In this document: one piece after another, positions 34,463 to 44,143 of the stretch | Numbering within the stretch: position 1 is the stretch's first letter | Layout of the letters: each line of letters begins with the position of its first letter | Assembly: GCA_029936425.1 (NCBI GenBank) | Contig: JAPYSU010000008.1 | Coordinates: 62,001-126,000 of the forward strand | Length of the DNA stretch: 64,000 nt | Reading direction: 5' to 3' | From: Litorimonas sp. | GTDB lineage: Bacteria; Pseudomonadota; Alphaproteobacteria; Caulobacterales; Maricaulaceae | Translations under genes and position numbers: made by a program | The notes under the pieces: generated by a model | The model's input: the letters and a program-made list of their open reading frames with translations, nothing else | Databases searched by the model: none | What the model was told of the DNA's origin: nothing

Positions 34463-35449
34463 CTAGCTCCTACCCATGACATTTCGAATAGCGATTTCCA
34501 ATTCGGCCTCACCCGCAGTCCAATCTTTTTCCAGAGACGGGTTAAATGGCACAGGTGAAAATTTAGAACCGACTCGCTCCACTGGAGCTTTCAAGCTAGC
34601 GAAAAGAGCCTCATGAATGACGGAAGAAATTTCCGCACCCACGCCATACTCTTTTACCGCTTCGTGCATAACAATCGCGCGTTTCGTTTTTGACACAGAA
34701 TTTAAAACTGCCTCTTTATCGAAGGGTGCAATCGTGCGTAGGTCAATAACCTCAATAGAAACTTCGTTTTTAAGGCGTTCAGCAACCGCGAGGCAATCCA
34801 GAACCTGTCTGCCATAGCTCACTATGGTTAGGTCAGTCCCCTCCGTAAGTACGGCCGCTTTTCCAAGCGGAACGCGATACCCAGGCTCAGGCATAGGTCC
34901 TTTTACTCTCATCATTGCAAGATGCTGTATGAAGATGGTGGGGTTGTCGCTTTCGATACAAGACAGGATAAGACCTTTTGCATCGGCTGGGTTCGAGGCT
35001 GTAACGATTGTTAAGCCTGGGACATGGGCAAACCAGGATTCAAGCCAGTCTGAGTGTTGGCCTCCGAATTGGCGGCCCGTCCCGGTTGTTGTCATAACAT
35101 GTAGCGGCACGCCAGTTTGTCCGCCTGACATAAATCGAAGCTTAGCGGCATGATTCACCAATTGGTCCATCGCCACAGTCAGAAAGTTCATGAACATAAT
35201 ATCGGCAACAGGTCGGTAACCCGCAATTGCAGCGCCAACCGCTGCCCCCATAATTGATTGCTCGGCAATTGCAGTGGATCGCACCCGATCTGTTCCGAAT
35301 TTTCCGGACAATCCGTACATTGTCTTAAAGACGCCGCCGCCTTGTTCATCGCCTACATCTTCACCTAGCACAATAACCTTCTCATCCGCCTCCATGGCTT
35401 CTGTAAGGGCGAGGTTGTGGGCTTGACCAAAATTCAATTGTTCACTCAT
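34463..35449 (-). CDS. 2-oxoacid dehydrogenase E1 component, beta subunit
   Basis: A 328-residue transketolase-like subunit. VIVLGEDVGDEQGGGVFKTMYGL lies at about 25-47, followed by RSTAIAEQSIMGAAVGAAIAGYRPV and the central GQHSDWLESWFAHVPGLTIVTASNPADAKGL. The C-terminal domain has VIDLRTIAPFDKE. With the alpha subunit it forms a TPP-dependent alpha2beta2 decarboxylase of the pyruvate/acetoin/branched-chain type. It overlaps the alpha-subunit stop by 4 bases. The QHSDW segment is more acetoin- or pyruvate-like than branched-chain-like, but the substrate is not certain. Confidence 0.88.
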   Translation of the reverse strand: MSEQLNFGQAHNLALTEAMEADEKVIVLGEDVGDEQGGGVFKTMYGLSGKFGTDRVRSTAIAEQSIMGAAVGAAIAGYRPVADIMFMNFLTVAMDQLVNHAAKLRFMSGGQTGVPLHVMTTTGTGRQFGGQHSDWLESWFAHVPGLTIVTASNPADAKGLILSCIESDNPTIFIQHLAMMRVKGPMPEPGYRVPLGKAAVLTEGTDLTIVSYGRQVLDCLAVAERLKNEVSIEVIDLRTIAPFDKEAVLNSVSKTKRAIVMHEAVKEYGVGAEISSVIHEALFASLKAPVERVGSKFSPVPFNPSLEKDWTAGEAELEIAIRNVMGRS

Positions 35450-36453
35450 GCCGACACCTCGTAATCATATACGTCGATTTGATTTTCCCGCATATCCGGG
35501 TCTCCGCTTTCAAGAGCAAATTTTGCGGCTTCTTCAACCTCCGATTCAATTTCGGTGTCAATCTCGTTCAGAATTGCCTCCTCTATACCGCTATCCAATA
35601 GATGCTGCCTTAAAAGTGGAACAGGGTCGGCCTTTTTAGCAGCGGCCATTTCCTCTTTGGGAATGTAACCGCCAGGATCCCCAAACACATGTCCGTTAAA
35701 CCTGAAGGTCATGGCTTCAATAAGCGTCGGGCCGTTCCCGGCTCGCGCATGGTCAGCCGCTTCCTTCGCTGCCTGATACATTTCCACAGGATCGTTTCCG
35801 TTCACTCGAACAGATCGAATACCATATGCTGCGCCGCGTTCGGCAACTGTCTCAGTATTTGACGTATATTCAAATTTCGTATGTTCTCCGTAGAGATTGT
35901 TTTGACATAAGAAAATGACCGGTAAGTTCCATAGAGACGCCATATTAACGCCTTCATGGAAAGCGCCAATATTTGTCGCGCCGTCGCCAAAGCACGTCAC
36001 CGTGACCCGGCCATCTCCTGAAAGTTGACTTGCAAGACCCAGGCCGCTTGCGATCGGAATACCAGATCCAACAATACCTGTCGTAACCATCACACCGCTT
36101 TCGGGATGCGTAATATGCATGGGTCCGCCCTTTCCACGGCAGGTCCCGGTAACTTTTCCGGTATATTCCGCCATGAGTGGCTTCAGGGGAACGCCCTTGG
36201 CGATTTGATCGTGAATTCCCCTATATATTGTAACGAGATAATCACTTTTTTCCAATGCCGCCATCGTGGCAGCAGATACGACTTCCTGCCCACGGGCAGA
36301 ATAATACACGATCGCTAGATCTCCCGACGAAATCATAGAGCGAAATTTGACATCGGTCTGATAAATTTTTTGGGTGCGTCGATAGATATCGACGAGCACG
36401 TCATTCGTCAGCTTTTGCTTTTTCATATGAAGTTCCACTTTTTCCGTATTCAT
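35446..36453 (-). CDS. 2-oxoacid dehydrogenase E1 component, alpha subunit (TPP)
   Basis: A 335-residue TPP-binding subunit. The TPP motif GDGATNIGAFHEGVNMASLW begins at about residue 167 and ends at PVIFLCQNN; YYSARGQEVVS and CRGKGGPMHI are conserved family segments. It decarboxylates a 2-oxo acid and passes the product to the lipoyl domain. It is the first gene of a three-gene minus-strand operon (E1-alpha, E1-beta, lipoyl domain). No E2 transacylase or E3 dihydrolipoamide dehydrogenase is nearby. Divergent from the acyl-CoA dehydrogenase operon, so shared regulation across 36454-36580 is plausible. Confidence 0.88.
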   Translation of the reverse strand: MNTEKVELHMKKQKLTNDVLVDIYRRTQKIYQTDVKFRSMISSGDLAIVYYSARGQEVVSAATMAALEKSDYLVTIYRGIHDQIAKGVPLKPLMAEYTGKVTGTCRGKGGPMHITHPESGVMVTTGIVGSGIPIASGLGLASQLSGDGRVTVTCFGDGATNIGAFHEGVNMASLWNLPVIFLCQNNLYGEHTKFEYTSNTETVAERGAAYGIRSVRVNGNDPVEMYQAAKEAADHARAGNGPTLIEAMTFRFNGHVFGDPGGYIPKEEMAAAKKADPVPLLRQHLLDSGIEEAILNEIDTEIESEVEEAAKFALESGDPDMRENQIDVYDYEVSA

Positions 36454-36580
36454 ATTTCAGTATCTGGCCTTTTTCACCCCTATTAAGTGACAGGGGTAAT
36501 TTTGTCTCTTGAGCCCTCTTACTTCTCTACCTCACAGGAAGGTTAGTTATTACGCCCTCTGGTTTCACTTATGAAAGATT

Positions 36581-37822
36581 ATGCATACGACTCCAGACAT
36601 GCCCGACGCCTCGCAGACTGATAGCTTCCGTGAAGAAGTTCGCGTGTGGCTTATCGAAAATTGCCCTCAAAAGCTGCGGGATCTAAGAAACGGGAGTGAA
36701 GCCCGTTGTTGGGGTGGTAAACAATGGACTTTCGACTCTCCCGAACAGAAATTATGGTTAGAGCGCTGTATCGAAAAAGGTTGGACCGCCCCCGCATGGC
36801 CAAAAGAATATGGCGGCGCCGGACTAACTTCAGAGCAGTCCACCATTATTAAGTCCGAAATGGACAATTTAAATATTCCACGTCCATTATATAGCTATGG
36901 CCTTACCATGTTGGGTCCAACGCTCTTAAAATATGGGACTTCAGCTCAGAAAGCTATGCATTTGCCCGCTATTGCCAAAGGTGAAGTGCGCTGGTGCCAA
37001 GGTTACTCTGAGCCAAATGCAGGGTCTGACTTAGCCTCTCTCTCCATGAAATGTGAGGATAAAGGGGACCATTGGTTGCTGAACGGGCAAAAGATCTGGA
37101 CGTCCACGGCGGATGAGAGCGACTGGATATTCGCTATGGTTCGGACAGACAATTCCCAAGCAAAAAAGCAAATAGGAATTTCATTTATCTTGGTTGATAT
37201 AAATACGCCGGGTATTCATGTACGCCCGATCGACCTGATCTCCGGTAAATCTCCATTTTGCGAGACCTTCTTCACCGATGTAAAAGTTCCCAAATTTTAT
37301 GGACCGAACAATGCGTCTATTGTTGGTGAAATAAACAATGGATGGCGCGTAGGAATGTATTTGCTCTCCCATGAGCGCGGGAGTCTGGGCGCATATACAC
37401 TGGACGGCCGAGGTCATGAGCCGCTTTCCCTTATAGATATGGCAATCGAAGCTTTCGGTAAGGACACCGAGGGCCAGATTAACAACCCCATTCTTAGAGA
37501 AAAACTTGCAAGTGCCCAAATTGATGAAGCGGGCTGCTCGGCCCTTGCCGAGCATCTTAACAAACAGATTAATGACGGAATGGAAATTGGCGCAAAATCC
37601 TCACTGGTCAAATATTCATCAACGCAAATAATTAAAAAAGGTTATGAACTTCGAATGGAAATCGCTGGATTGAGCGGTGCCGTTCAGAACGGAAATCAAA
37701 GCCTGAACGATACGACCCTAGCCCAGAACTGGCTTTATTCAAGAGCCTATACAATTCTGGGTGGGACCTCTGAAATTCAATTAAATATTATATCGAAAAG
37801 ACTGTTAGGGTTACCGACTTAA
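36581..37822 (+). CDS. Acyl-CoA dehydrogenase, large subunit type
   Basis: A 413-residue acyl-CoA dehydrogenase-fold flavoprotein. It has APAWPKEYGGAGLT at about 65, QGYSEPNAGSDLASL at about 145, WTSTADESDW near 175 and a C-terminal YTILGGTSEIQLNIISKRLLGLP. The closest general pattern is the paired FadE proteins used on steroid and other bulky side-chain CoA esters, which act as heteromers. The next gene is a smaller acyl-CoA dehydrogenase starting on the following base, which supports an alpha2beta2 heteromer. Confidence 0.87.
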   Translation: MHTTPDMPDASQTDSFREEVRVWLIENCPQKLRDLRNGSEARCWGGKQWTFDSPEQKLWLERCIEKGWTAPAWPKEYGGAGLTSEQSTIIKSEMDNLNIPRPLYSYGLTMLGPTLLKYGTSAQKAMHLPAIAKGEVRWCQGYSEPNAGSDLASLSMKCEDKGDHWLLNGQKIWTSTADESDWIFAMVRTDNSQAKKQIGISFILVDINTPGIHVRPIDLISGKSPFCETFFTDVKVPKFYGPNNASIVGEINNGWRVGMYLLSHERGSLGAYTLDGRGHEPLSLIDMAIEAFGKDTEGQINNPILREKLASAQIDEAGCSALAEHLNKQINDGMEIGAKSSLVKYSSTQIIKKGYELRMEIAGLSGAVQNGNQSLNDTTLAQNWLYSRAYTILGGTSEIQLNIISKRLLGLPT

Positions 37823-38914
37823 ATGAGTTTTGCTACATCAGAAGAAGAGTTGATGTTGGAAGAAGCCGCGATTGGTTTCTTGACCGAAGATTACGGCCTG
37901 CCAGCATTTAGGAAATTGAGGGACAACCAGGAAACCTTCTCCGCTGAAATGTGGCAAGGTATTTCCGAGATGGGTTGGCCCGGAATAATAATTGAGGAAA
38001 AATTTGGCGGCTCAAATATGAGCACGCTCGCAGCTTGCACAATTGTCAACATCGTCGGCCAAAGCCTGAGTAGCATTCCGTTTATCTCATCAGCGGTAAT
38101 CGCGCCTAAGGCTATTCAGGAAACGGCGACCGAAAAACAAATGTCGGCTTGGTTGATCCCCCTTTCACAGGGAGACACACGCACAGCGATTTCCGTCAAC
38201 ACCTCGACCTTAACCTTGTCGGATGCATCGAGCGGATACAGTCTATCGGGAACGTCAACACACCTCGTTGACGGTAATTCAGCAGAGTATGTTTTGACCA
38301 CCGCATTGAAAAACGGGGAAGAGTTTCTGTGCCGCCTTTCATTGTCTGGTGATGGTATCGAGCGCACTCCCCTAACTTCTATTGACGGTCGAGACATCGC
38401 CACCGTGAAATTTGACAAAGTTCAGATTACTACTGATGACCTTGTCGGAAAGGGCCCTCTTAGAGAAAATCAAAAACAGCGTCTTTTCGCTTTTGGCTCG
38501 CTTGTTTACTCGGCTGAACTCGTAGGTATGGCACGTGCCGCCTTTGAAATGACATTGGCCTATCTGAAAGAAAGAAAACAATTCGGTCAAGTGATTGGGA
38601 GTTTCCAAGCTCTTCAACATCGAATGTCCTTATTATTTATAGACCTGTCTCAAGCCGAAGCACTCGTCGCGAAAACGGCAAATATGTTTGATGAGTCAGA
38701 CCCGCAATTCCTACGATTTGCGAGTCTCAGTAAAGCCAAAGCCGGCAAGACCGCCCTAGCTATAGCCAATGAATCTATTCAGATGCATGGCGGCATAGGA
38801 ATGACTGAGGAATATGACATCGGGCTTTATTTAAAGCGTGTCGCTGTTTCAGAACAAATCTTTGGCGACTATAATTATCACGCAGATAAAGCCGCTCGTT
38901 TAGCAGGATACTGA
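37823..38914 (+). CDS. Acyl-CoA dehydrogenase, small subunit type
   Basis: A 363-residue acyl-CoA dehydrogenase-fold protein. It starts directly after the stop of the first subunit (TAA-ATG) and has GWPGIIIEEKFGGSNMS near 50, KERKQFGQVIGSFQALQHRMS near 250 and IQMHGGIGMTEEYDIGLYLKR near 325. Substrate-binding loops in the middle domain are divergent compared with the larger partner, as is typical of heteromeric steroid FadE pairs, where only one subunit carries the catalytic base. It probably forms the heteromer with 36581-37822. Confidence 0.85.
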   Translation: MSFATSEEELMLEEAAIGFLTEDYGLPAFRKLRDNQETFSAEMWQGISEMGWPGIIIEEKFGGSNMSTLAACTIVNIVGQSLSSIPFISSAVIAPKAIQETATEKQMSAWLIPLSQGDTRTAISVNTSTLTLSDASSGYSLSGTSTHLVDGNSAEYVLTTALKNGEEFLCRLSLSGDGIERTPLTSIDGRDIATVKFDKVQITTDDLVGKGPLRENQKQRLFAFGSLVYSAELVGMARAAFEMTLAYLKERKQFGQVIGSFQALQHRMSLLFIDLSQAEALVAKTANMFDESDPQFLRFASLSKAKAGKTALAIANESIQMHGGIGMTEEYDIGLYLKRVAVSEQIFGDYNYHADKAARLAGY

Positions 38915-38915
38915 T

Positions 38916-40076
38916 TTGACCAATATAAATAGTTTAAGCTCTAAAATTGAAACCTTTGTCCGCGACGTGATTATTCCCTATGAGAGTGATCCGCGGAATC
39001 AGGAACATGGCCCCACAGAGGAACTTGTTAGAGAACTCCGCGACCTCGCTCGAGAAGCAGGCGTCATGACCCCGCACATATTAGAAAGCGGAGAGCATGT
39101 AAGCCAACGTGAGACAGCGTTACTTTTGAAAAAAACCGGCCTATCCACCCTAGGGTCTGTGGCATGCAATACGGCTTCTCCTGACGAAGGAAATATGTTT
39201 CTCTTGGGTAAAGCTGCAAATCAGGAACAGAAATCCCGCTATTTAGAAAGACTGGTAAGTGGTCATGCCCGGTCGGCCTTTTTCATGACAGAACCGGCAC
39301 GAGAGGGCGGCGCCGGGTCGGATCCGTCAATGATGAAAACAACAGCGGTTCGGGATGGAAATCATTGGATCATCAATGGCCGCAAGACATTTATTACGGG
39401 AGCCCAAGGTGCCGAGGTCGGCATCATCATGGCGAAAGCGGAAGAAGGTGCCTGTCTCTTCCTGACTGAACTCCCTCATCCTGACATCAAAATTGAACGT
39501 GTTCTCGACACGATCGATAGTTCTATGCCCGGTGGACATTCCCAAGTCTTAATTGATAACCTTCGTGTATCTGCCGATCAGATGCTAGGCAATCCCGGGG
39601 ATGGATTTCGCCTTGCGCAAGTCAGGCTAGCGCCCGCACGATTGTCACATTGTATGCGGTGGACGGGAATGGGTATCAGAGCTCAGCAAATCGCAACTAA
39701 ATATGCCTGCTCCAGAGAAGGATTTGGAAAACTGCTTGTGGATCACGAAGGGGTCGGTTTTATGCTGGCCGAAAATCAGATCGATCTTCAGCAGTGTGAA
39801 TTAATGATCGACTGGGTAGCGGATGCCTTGGATCGCGGCGAAACCGCGAATGTCGAAAGCTCCATGGCAAAAGTCGCCGTTTCAGAGGCTCTTTTCCGGG
39901 TCGCTGATAAATGCATTCAAGTTATGGGCGGCATGGGCGTTACACAAGATTCCATGGTTGAACATTTCTTTAGGGAAATTCGTGCATTTCGGATTTATGA
40001 CGGCCCTACCGAAGTCCACAAATGGTCATTGGCCAAAAAGATCAAGAAGAAAACTTTAAATAATCAAACTAAGTAA
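38916..40076 (+). CDS. ACAD10/11-like acyl-CoA dehydrogenase
   Basis: A 386-residue acyl-CoA dehydrogenase starting at a TTG two bases after the preceding stop. It has AFFMTEPAREGGAGSDPSMM near 128, INGRKTFITGAQGA near 150, QVRLAPARLSHCMRWTGMGIRAQQIA near 230 and a C-terminal IRAFRIYDGPTEVHKWSLAKKI. This pattern (LAPARLSHCMRW, DGPTEVHKWSLA) is that of the ACAD10/11 group. In that group, together with a kinase of the type encoded at 32571-33602, phosphorylated 4-hydroxyacyl-CoA is converted to the 2-enoyl-CoA. It is third in a tight operon and ends at a strong terminator. Confidence 0.85.
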   Translation: MTNINSLSSKIETFVRDVIIPYESDPRNQEHGPTEELVRELRDLAREAGVMTPHILESGEHVSQRETALLLKKTGLSTLGSVACNTASPDEGNMFLLGKAANQEQKSRYLERLVSGHARSAFFMTEPAREGGAGSDPSMMKTTAVRDGNHWIINGRKTFITGAQGAEVGIIMAKAEEGACLFLTELPHPDIKIERVLDTIDSSMPGGHSQVLIDNLRVSADQMLGNPGDGFRLAQVRLAPARLSHCMRWTGMGIRAQQIATKYACSREGFGKLLVDHEGVGFMLAENQIDLQQCELMIDWVADALDRGETANVESSMAKVAVSEALFRVADKCIQVMGGMGVTQDSMVEHFFREIRAFRIYDGPTEVHKWSLAKKIKKKTLNNQTK

Positions 40077-40112
40077 GTGGTAATTTTTTAAGTACGTCCT
40101 CGATTTGAGTAC

Positions 40113-40146
40113 AAAAAAAGACCCGCATCTCTTGCGGGTCTTTTTT
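40113..40146. terminator. Bidirectional Rho-independent terminator
   Basis: An 8-bp GC-rich stem (40120-40127 with 40133-40140), a 5-base loop, preceded by seven A and followed by six T. It lies between the convergent acyl-CoA dehydrogenase operon and the TonB receptor gene and can serve both. Confidence 0.92.
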
Positions 40147-40170
40147 CGTCTATTTCACTTGTAAAGTACT

Positions 40171-42378
40171 CTAATATTTCACCCCAAACGTTACACCATA
40201 CGAGGCTGGTTCGAGAGCCGATGAAAATGCGAACAATCCAGCCACAGTAAACGCCGCCGTCGATGCTTCTTCATCAAGCAAATTTCGACCATAAACACCA
40301 AATTTGGCGTCAGCACCGCCCAGTTCGAAATTCGCAGTTAAACTAGCATCCAATAGATCTACGCTTGGTCTTTGAACACGCGGATCATTTCCATCAACAA
40401 CGTTGACACCGTTGACAAGAGAAACGGGGCCCGTTGAAATTTGTTGGTCGTAGCTTCCAATATGACGCAGACTAGCATTTGCATTTACTGACCCAAAGCT
40501 CGTGGGTTGTTCATAATCTACATAGAATGACCCGGAAAACTCTGGAGAGTAAATCAGATTATTCGCCGAGAAATCAAAAGGCGCGAGTGCACCCATCGCA
40601 TCCGGCAGGATGACATCAAATGATTTAAACTCTGCATCCAGTAAGCCTAATGTCCCGCCAAAAGTAAATTTGTCTGTGGCCGTAAACGTGAAGTCTGCCT
40701 CAAAACCTTTAATCTCGGCATTTCCCACATTTGACGTTATCGTTTGATTACCAGTCGGCCCACCCGGAACGGTCGTATTTTGTTGAAAGTCTTGATAGTC
40801 AGATAAGAACGCAGCTGTATTTAATTTAAAGCGATTATCCAAAGCTGAAAATTTTGCACCAATTTCATATGAATCTACGGTCTCAGGCTCATAAGCAATT
40901 GACGCAAATTCCTGGGTAGCAGCCCGAGGTGAAAAACCGCCGGATCTAAAGCCTTGTGAGTAGCTTGCATACACTAAGAGATCATCATTTGGTCGCCAGT
41001 CAATTCCAATTTTCGGTGTAAATTTATCAAAGCTATCTTCACCAAATCCTGAAAAAACGCCAGTCGTGACATTACTTAAGGTCTTCTTGTCCTCAGTGAA
41101 TCGACCACCAAAATTCAAGCGAATTTCTTCAGTTAATGACCAATTCATATCAGCAAAAATAGCAATAGATTCCACAGTCCCGCTATCTGTATCAGTGGGA
41201 ACTAGCCCACCAAAAATCTCTGTATCTTGCACAAGCGTATACTCTGAGTCGAAATAATATAGCCCCGCCACATAATCCAAACTGCTGCTTAGTTCACCAT
41301 TGATACGAAATTCTTGACTAAATTGATTGTATTTTTGGTCTCGCAGCGTGAAAAATAAATCTGAAGATGAGGCATCAAAGTCTTGTGTTTGGAATTCATC
41401 CGATTCTTTATAAGCCGTAATTGATGTGACACGAATGTTCCCAATATCAAAACCCAGTTCGGCAGTGACTGAGGGAGCCTTATATTCGGAAACACCTACA
41501 TCCCCGAAAACAGTGTATAAGTCACTTGTAGTATTCCTTCCAACTTCATTTGGCGGCATGAATGCTGAAAACAACTCACTTGAGTTTGTTATGTTTCCAT
41601 TGATTACATCAAAATTCTGCTCCTGCTGCTCTAATGTCACCAAGGCCTCAAAACCATTTTCAGGCGCATACAAAATTGATACACCATAATTCTCTTTGTT
41701 GTTCCCACCAACTTTTTCATTTAAAATTGCATGATCATAAAATCCGTCACTCTCATTATGAAAGTACCAGAATTTTACACCCAGGTCAGGAGCCAGGGCG
41801 AAGTTTTGCACCCCTCGAAAGCTCAATGTATTAAACGATCCATAGCTTACGTTATATTTCCCGCTGGTAGATATTGTAGGACGAGACCGCCTAATATTAA
41901 TAACACCACCAATTGTATTGCGCCCGAAGAGGGTACCTTGAGGACCTCGCAAAACTTCTATTTGTTCAATATCGAAAAAATCAAGTAGTTGACCTGTGCT
42001 TGTGCCGATAAAAACACCATCAATAACAACTCCAACAGTTGGCTCTTGGGACTTTTCTACATCGGCATAAGTCAATCCGCGTATAGATAAATTCGTCGCA
42101 GCCGCACCCGAGTTTTGCTGTGTAATTTGCAGATTAGGTGCTGCGCCTGCCAAGTCTTGAATGTCTACCGCTGCCTTACTTTCGATTTGCGATGCATTGA
42201 TCGCCGTCACGGCAACCGGTACATCTTGCAATGATTCTTGTCGGCGGCGAGCTGTAACTATAATTTCGTCCTTATCGTTTGCAGCAACATCCTGTGCATT
42301 CGCAATTGTGACACAGCTCGAATAAGAAGTTAGCAATATCGCTGACGAAGTAATGAGATTTTTGGTAAAATCGGTCAC
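40171..42378 (-). CDS. TonB-dependent outer-membrane receptor (second)
   Basis: A 735-residue receptor with a signal peptide, the plug start DEIIVTARRRQESLQDVPVAVTAI, IEVLRGPQGTLFGRNTIGGVINI and a barrel ending in GVKY. It is paralogous to the receptor at 28271-30565; both have the same LRGPQGTL[YF]GRNTIGG plug segment. Two receptors in one island suggest either two related substrates or uptake of different intermediates. It stands alone on the minus strand, with AT-rich upstream DNA before a run of SDR genes. Confidence 0.93.
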   Translation of the reverse strand: MTDFTKNLITSSAILLTSYSSCVTIANAQDVAANDKDEIIVTARRRQESLQDVPVAVTAINASQIESKAAVDIQDLAGAAPNLQITQQNSGAAATNLSIRGLTYADVEKSQEPTVGVVIDGVFIGTSTGQLLDFFDIEQIEVLRGPQGTLFGRNTIGGVINIRRSRPTISTSGKYNVSYGSFNTLSFRGVQNFALAPDLGVKFWYFHNESDGFYDHAILNEKVGGNNKENYGVSILYAPENGFEALVTLEQQEQNFDVINGNITNSSELFSAFMPPNEVGRNTTSDLYTVFGDVGVSEYKAPSVTAELGFDIGNIRVTSITAYKESDEFQTQDFDASSSDLFFTLRDQKYNQFSQEFRINGELSSSLDYVAGLYYFDSEYTLVQDTEIFGGLVPTDTDSGTVESIAIFADMNWSLTEEIRLNFGGRFTEDKKTLSNVTTGVFSGFGEDSFDKFTPKIGIDWRPNDDLLVYASYSQGFRSGGFSPRAATQEFASIAYEPETVDSYEIGAKFSALDNRFKLNTAAFLSDYQDFQQNTTVPGGPTGNQTITSNVGNAEIKGFEADFTFTATDKFTFGGTLGLLDAEFKSFDVILPDAMGALAPFDFSANNLIYSPEFSGSFYVDYEQPTSFGSVNANASLRHIGSYDQQISTGPVSLVNGVNVVDGNDPRVQRPSVDLLDASLTANFELGGADAKFGVYGRNLLDEEASTAAFTVAGLFAFSSALEPASYGVTFGVKY

Positions 42379-42569
42379 ATTTATCCCCTATAATTTCTAC
42401 TCCCTAAACTTTTCGCCTGGGATTTAATTAATTATAGGATTGTCCTAAAGCGCCATGAAAAAAAACTGCACTTTTGGACAGGTAAATTATTTCTGAATAA
42501 TTTGTGGTTTAAAAGTCACATGGTTGAAAGGTCAGATAGTTCGTCTCTTAAGGGCTATCACGACAGAAT

Positions 42570-43346
42570 CTACTTCGCTGTAAACCCGCCATCAATTACC
42601 AATTCCGATCCAGTTACAAAGCTCGCAGCGTCTGAACACAGATAAACGACGCCTCCTGCCATTTCCGACGGAGAGGCGATACGACCTATCGGATGGTTGG
42701 AAATGACTGCCGCCTGTGCCTCATCGTAGCTCGGGGCCGCGCCCAGGTCGACATAGGACTGAATAATGCTTTGAAGCATCGGGGTGTCTACTCCTCCCGG
42801 ATGCACACTGTTTACGCGGATATTGTAGCCTAACATCCCAAATTCTACGGCAGCGCTTTTGGAGAAATTCAAAACCGCTGCCTTTGTTGCACAATAGGCC
42901 GCATTGAATGCGGCGCCGCGTTGCCCGCCAACAGAAGAAATATTTACGACGGACGCGCCACTCGTGCTTTTTTCGCCGCCTATTTTTAGAAGCTCCAGAC
43001 AGCTATGATAACTGTGCAAAATAGATTCCACATTTACAGACATGATTGAACGCCACCGCTCCACGTCTGTATTCTCTATTGAGTCGACGAATGAAAATCC
43101 CGCATTATTGACCACCGCATCCAAGCGGCTATACCGATCTTTGATTTTTGACACGACTTCGGCCCAAGCTTCTTTTGACGTGACATCATGTTCTAATGTC
43201 AGATCAGAAGAGGCCTCGACGGGATTTACAAGGTCCGTCGCAATAACCGTGGCATTAGCCTGCTTTAAAGCTTTGCAAATTTCTCCGCCTATGCCCCCTC
43301 CCGCACCTGTTACAAGGGTGATTTTATCATTTAGTGATATTGTCAT
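42570..43346 (-). CDS. Short-chain dehydrogenase/reductase (first of a three-gene run)
   Basis: A 258-residue classical SDR. The ATG at 43346 is chosen because it has GAAGG upstream, leaves a 14-base gap to the preceding gene and starts at TISLNDKITLVTGAGGGIG; a longer frame begins inside the neighbour. Active-site features are NNAGF, NISS and AYCATK (YxxxK). The Asp after strand 2 (ATDL) suggests NAD. It is the last gene of a three-SDR operon (44916 to 42570), each a divergent paralogue, so they probably act on different hydroxyl positions or stereoisomers. Confidence 0.87.
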   Translation of the reverse strand: MTISLNDKITLVTGAGGGIGGEICKALKQANATVIATDLVNPVEASSDLTLEHDVTSKEAWAEVVSKIKDRYSRLDAVVNNAGFSFVDSIENTDVERWRSIMSVNVESILHSYHSCLELLKIGGEKSTSGASVVNISSVGGQRGAAFNAAYCATKAAVLNFSKSAAVEFGMLGYNIRVNSVHPGGVDTPMLQSIIQSYVDLGAAPSYDEAQAAVISNHPIGRIASPSEMAGGVVYLCSDAASFVTGSELVIDGGFTAK

Positions 43347-43360
43347 GGAATGCCTTCGTC

Positions 43361-44143
43361 TTATTGCGCGGTCCAACCACCATCGACCATCACTTCGGAT
43401 CCCGTCATATAGGCGCTTTCATCGGATGCCAGAAAGAGAATAACGTTTGCAATTTCAACTGGGTCGGCAACACGGCCCATCGGAGTCATGTCGCCCAGCA
43501 TTTTCATCAAATCATTTTTTGACCCAGCGCCAGTTTCCTCTAGCCGCTCCATACCGGCGTTCAAAAGTGGTGTAGAAGCGAAACCGGGGTGTATAGAGTT
43601 CACGCGAATAGGCGTTTTCTTCGCAGCGAATTCAATTGCTGTTGCTTTGGTGAATAGCTTAATCGCGCCCTTGGACGTATTATATCCTGAGGTGTCGATA
43701 TAGCCGACTTTACCCATAATGGACGAAACATTGATCACTGAGGACTCTACTTTGGATTTCTTCCCTCCCTTAGAGAGCAAGTCATGGCAATGTTTCACAG
43801 CCATAAACGCCCCATCAACATTAATGGACATTATTCTTCGCCAATCAGCCAGACTGGTATCCTGAACCGGGCCGACGCAGTCCACACCAGCGTTGTTTAT
43901 CAAACAGTTTAAGACACCAGCAGCTGAGATTACCTTCGTAACGATTTGCCAATCAGCTTCGTCTGCCACATTGGCTTGGATATATTGATGCGTATGACCC
44001 TCCAGAAGAGCTTTGGCGGCTTCAGGAGTATCAATGTCCGTTATATAGACCTTGGCGCCTTCTTGAGCGAAACGATCGGCTGTCGCTCGACCAATTCCCC
44101 GGAGACCACCTGTTATTAGGGCGGTTTTGCCTTGAAGTCTCAT
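43361..44143 (-). CDS. Short-chain dehydrogenase/reductase (second of the run)
   Basis: A 260-residue classical SDR with TGGLRGIG, NNAGV, NVSS and GYNTSK (YxxxK). TDID after strand 2 points to NAD preference. It overlaps the stop of the upstream SDR by 4 bases. The overall pattern (MRLQGKTALITGG, ILFLASDESAYMTGSEVMVDGGWTA) is that of hydroxysteroid or cyclohexanol-type dehydrogenases. The substrate is unassigned. Confidence 0.87.
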   Translation of the reverse strand: MRLQGKTALITGGLRGIGRATADRFAQEGAKVYITDIDTPEAAKALLEGHTHQYIQANVADEADWQIVTKVISAAGVLNCLINNAGVDCVGPVQDTSLADWRRIMSINVDGAFMAVKHCHDLLSKGGKKSKVESSVINVSSIMGKVGYIDTSGYNTSKGAIKLFTKATAIEFAAKKTPIRVNSIHPGFASTPLLNAGMERLEETGAGSKNDLMKMLGDMTPMGRVADPVEIANVILFLASDESAYMTGSEVMVDGGWTAQ

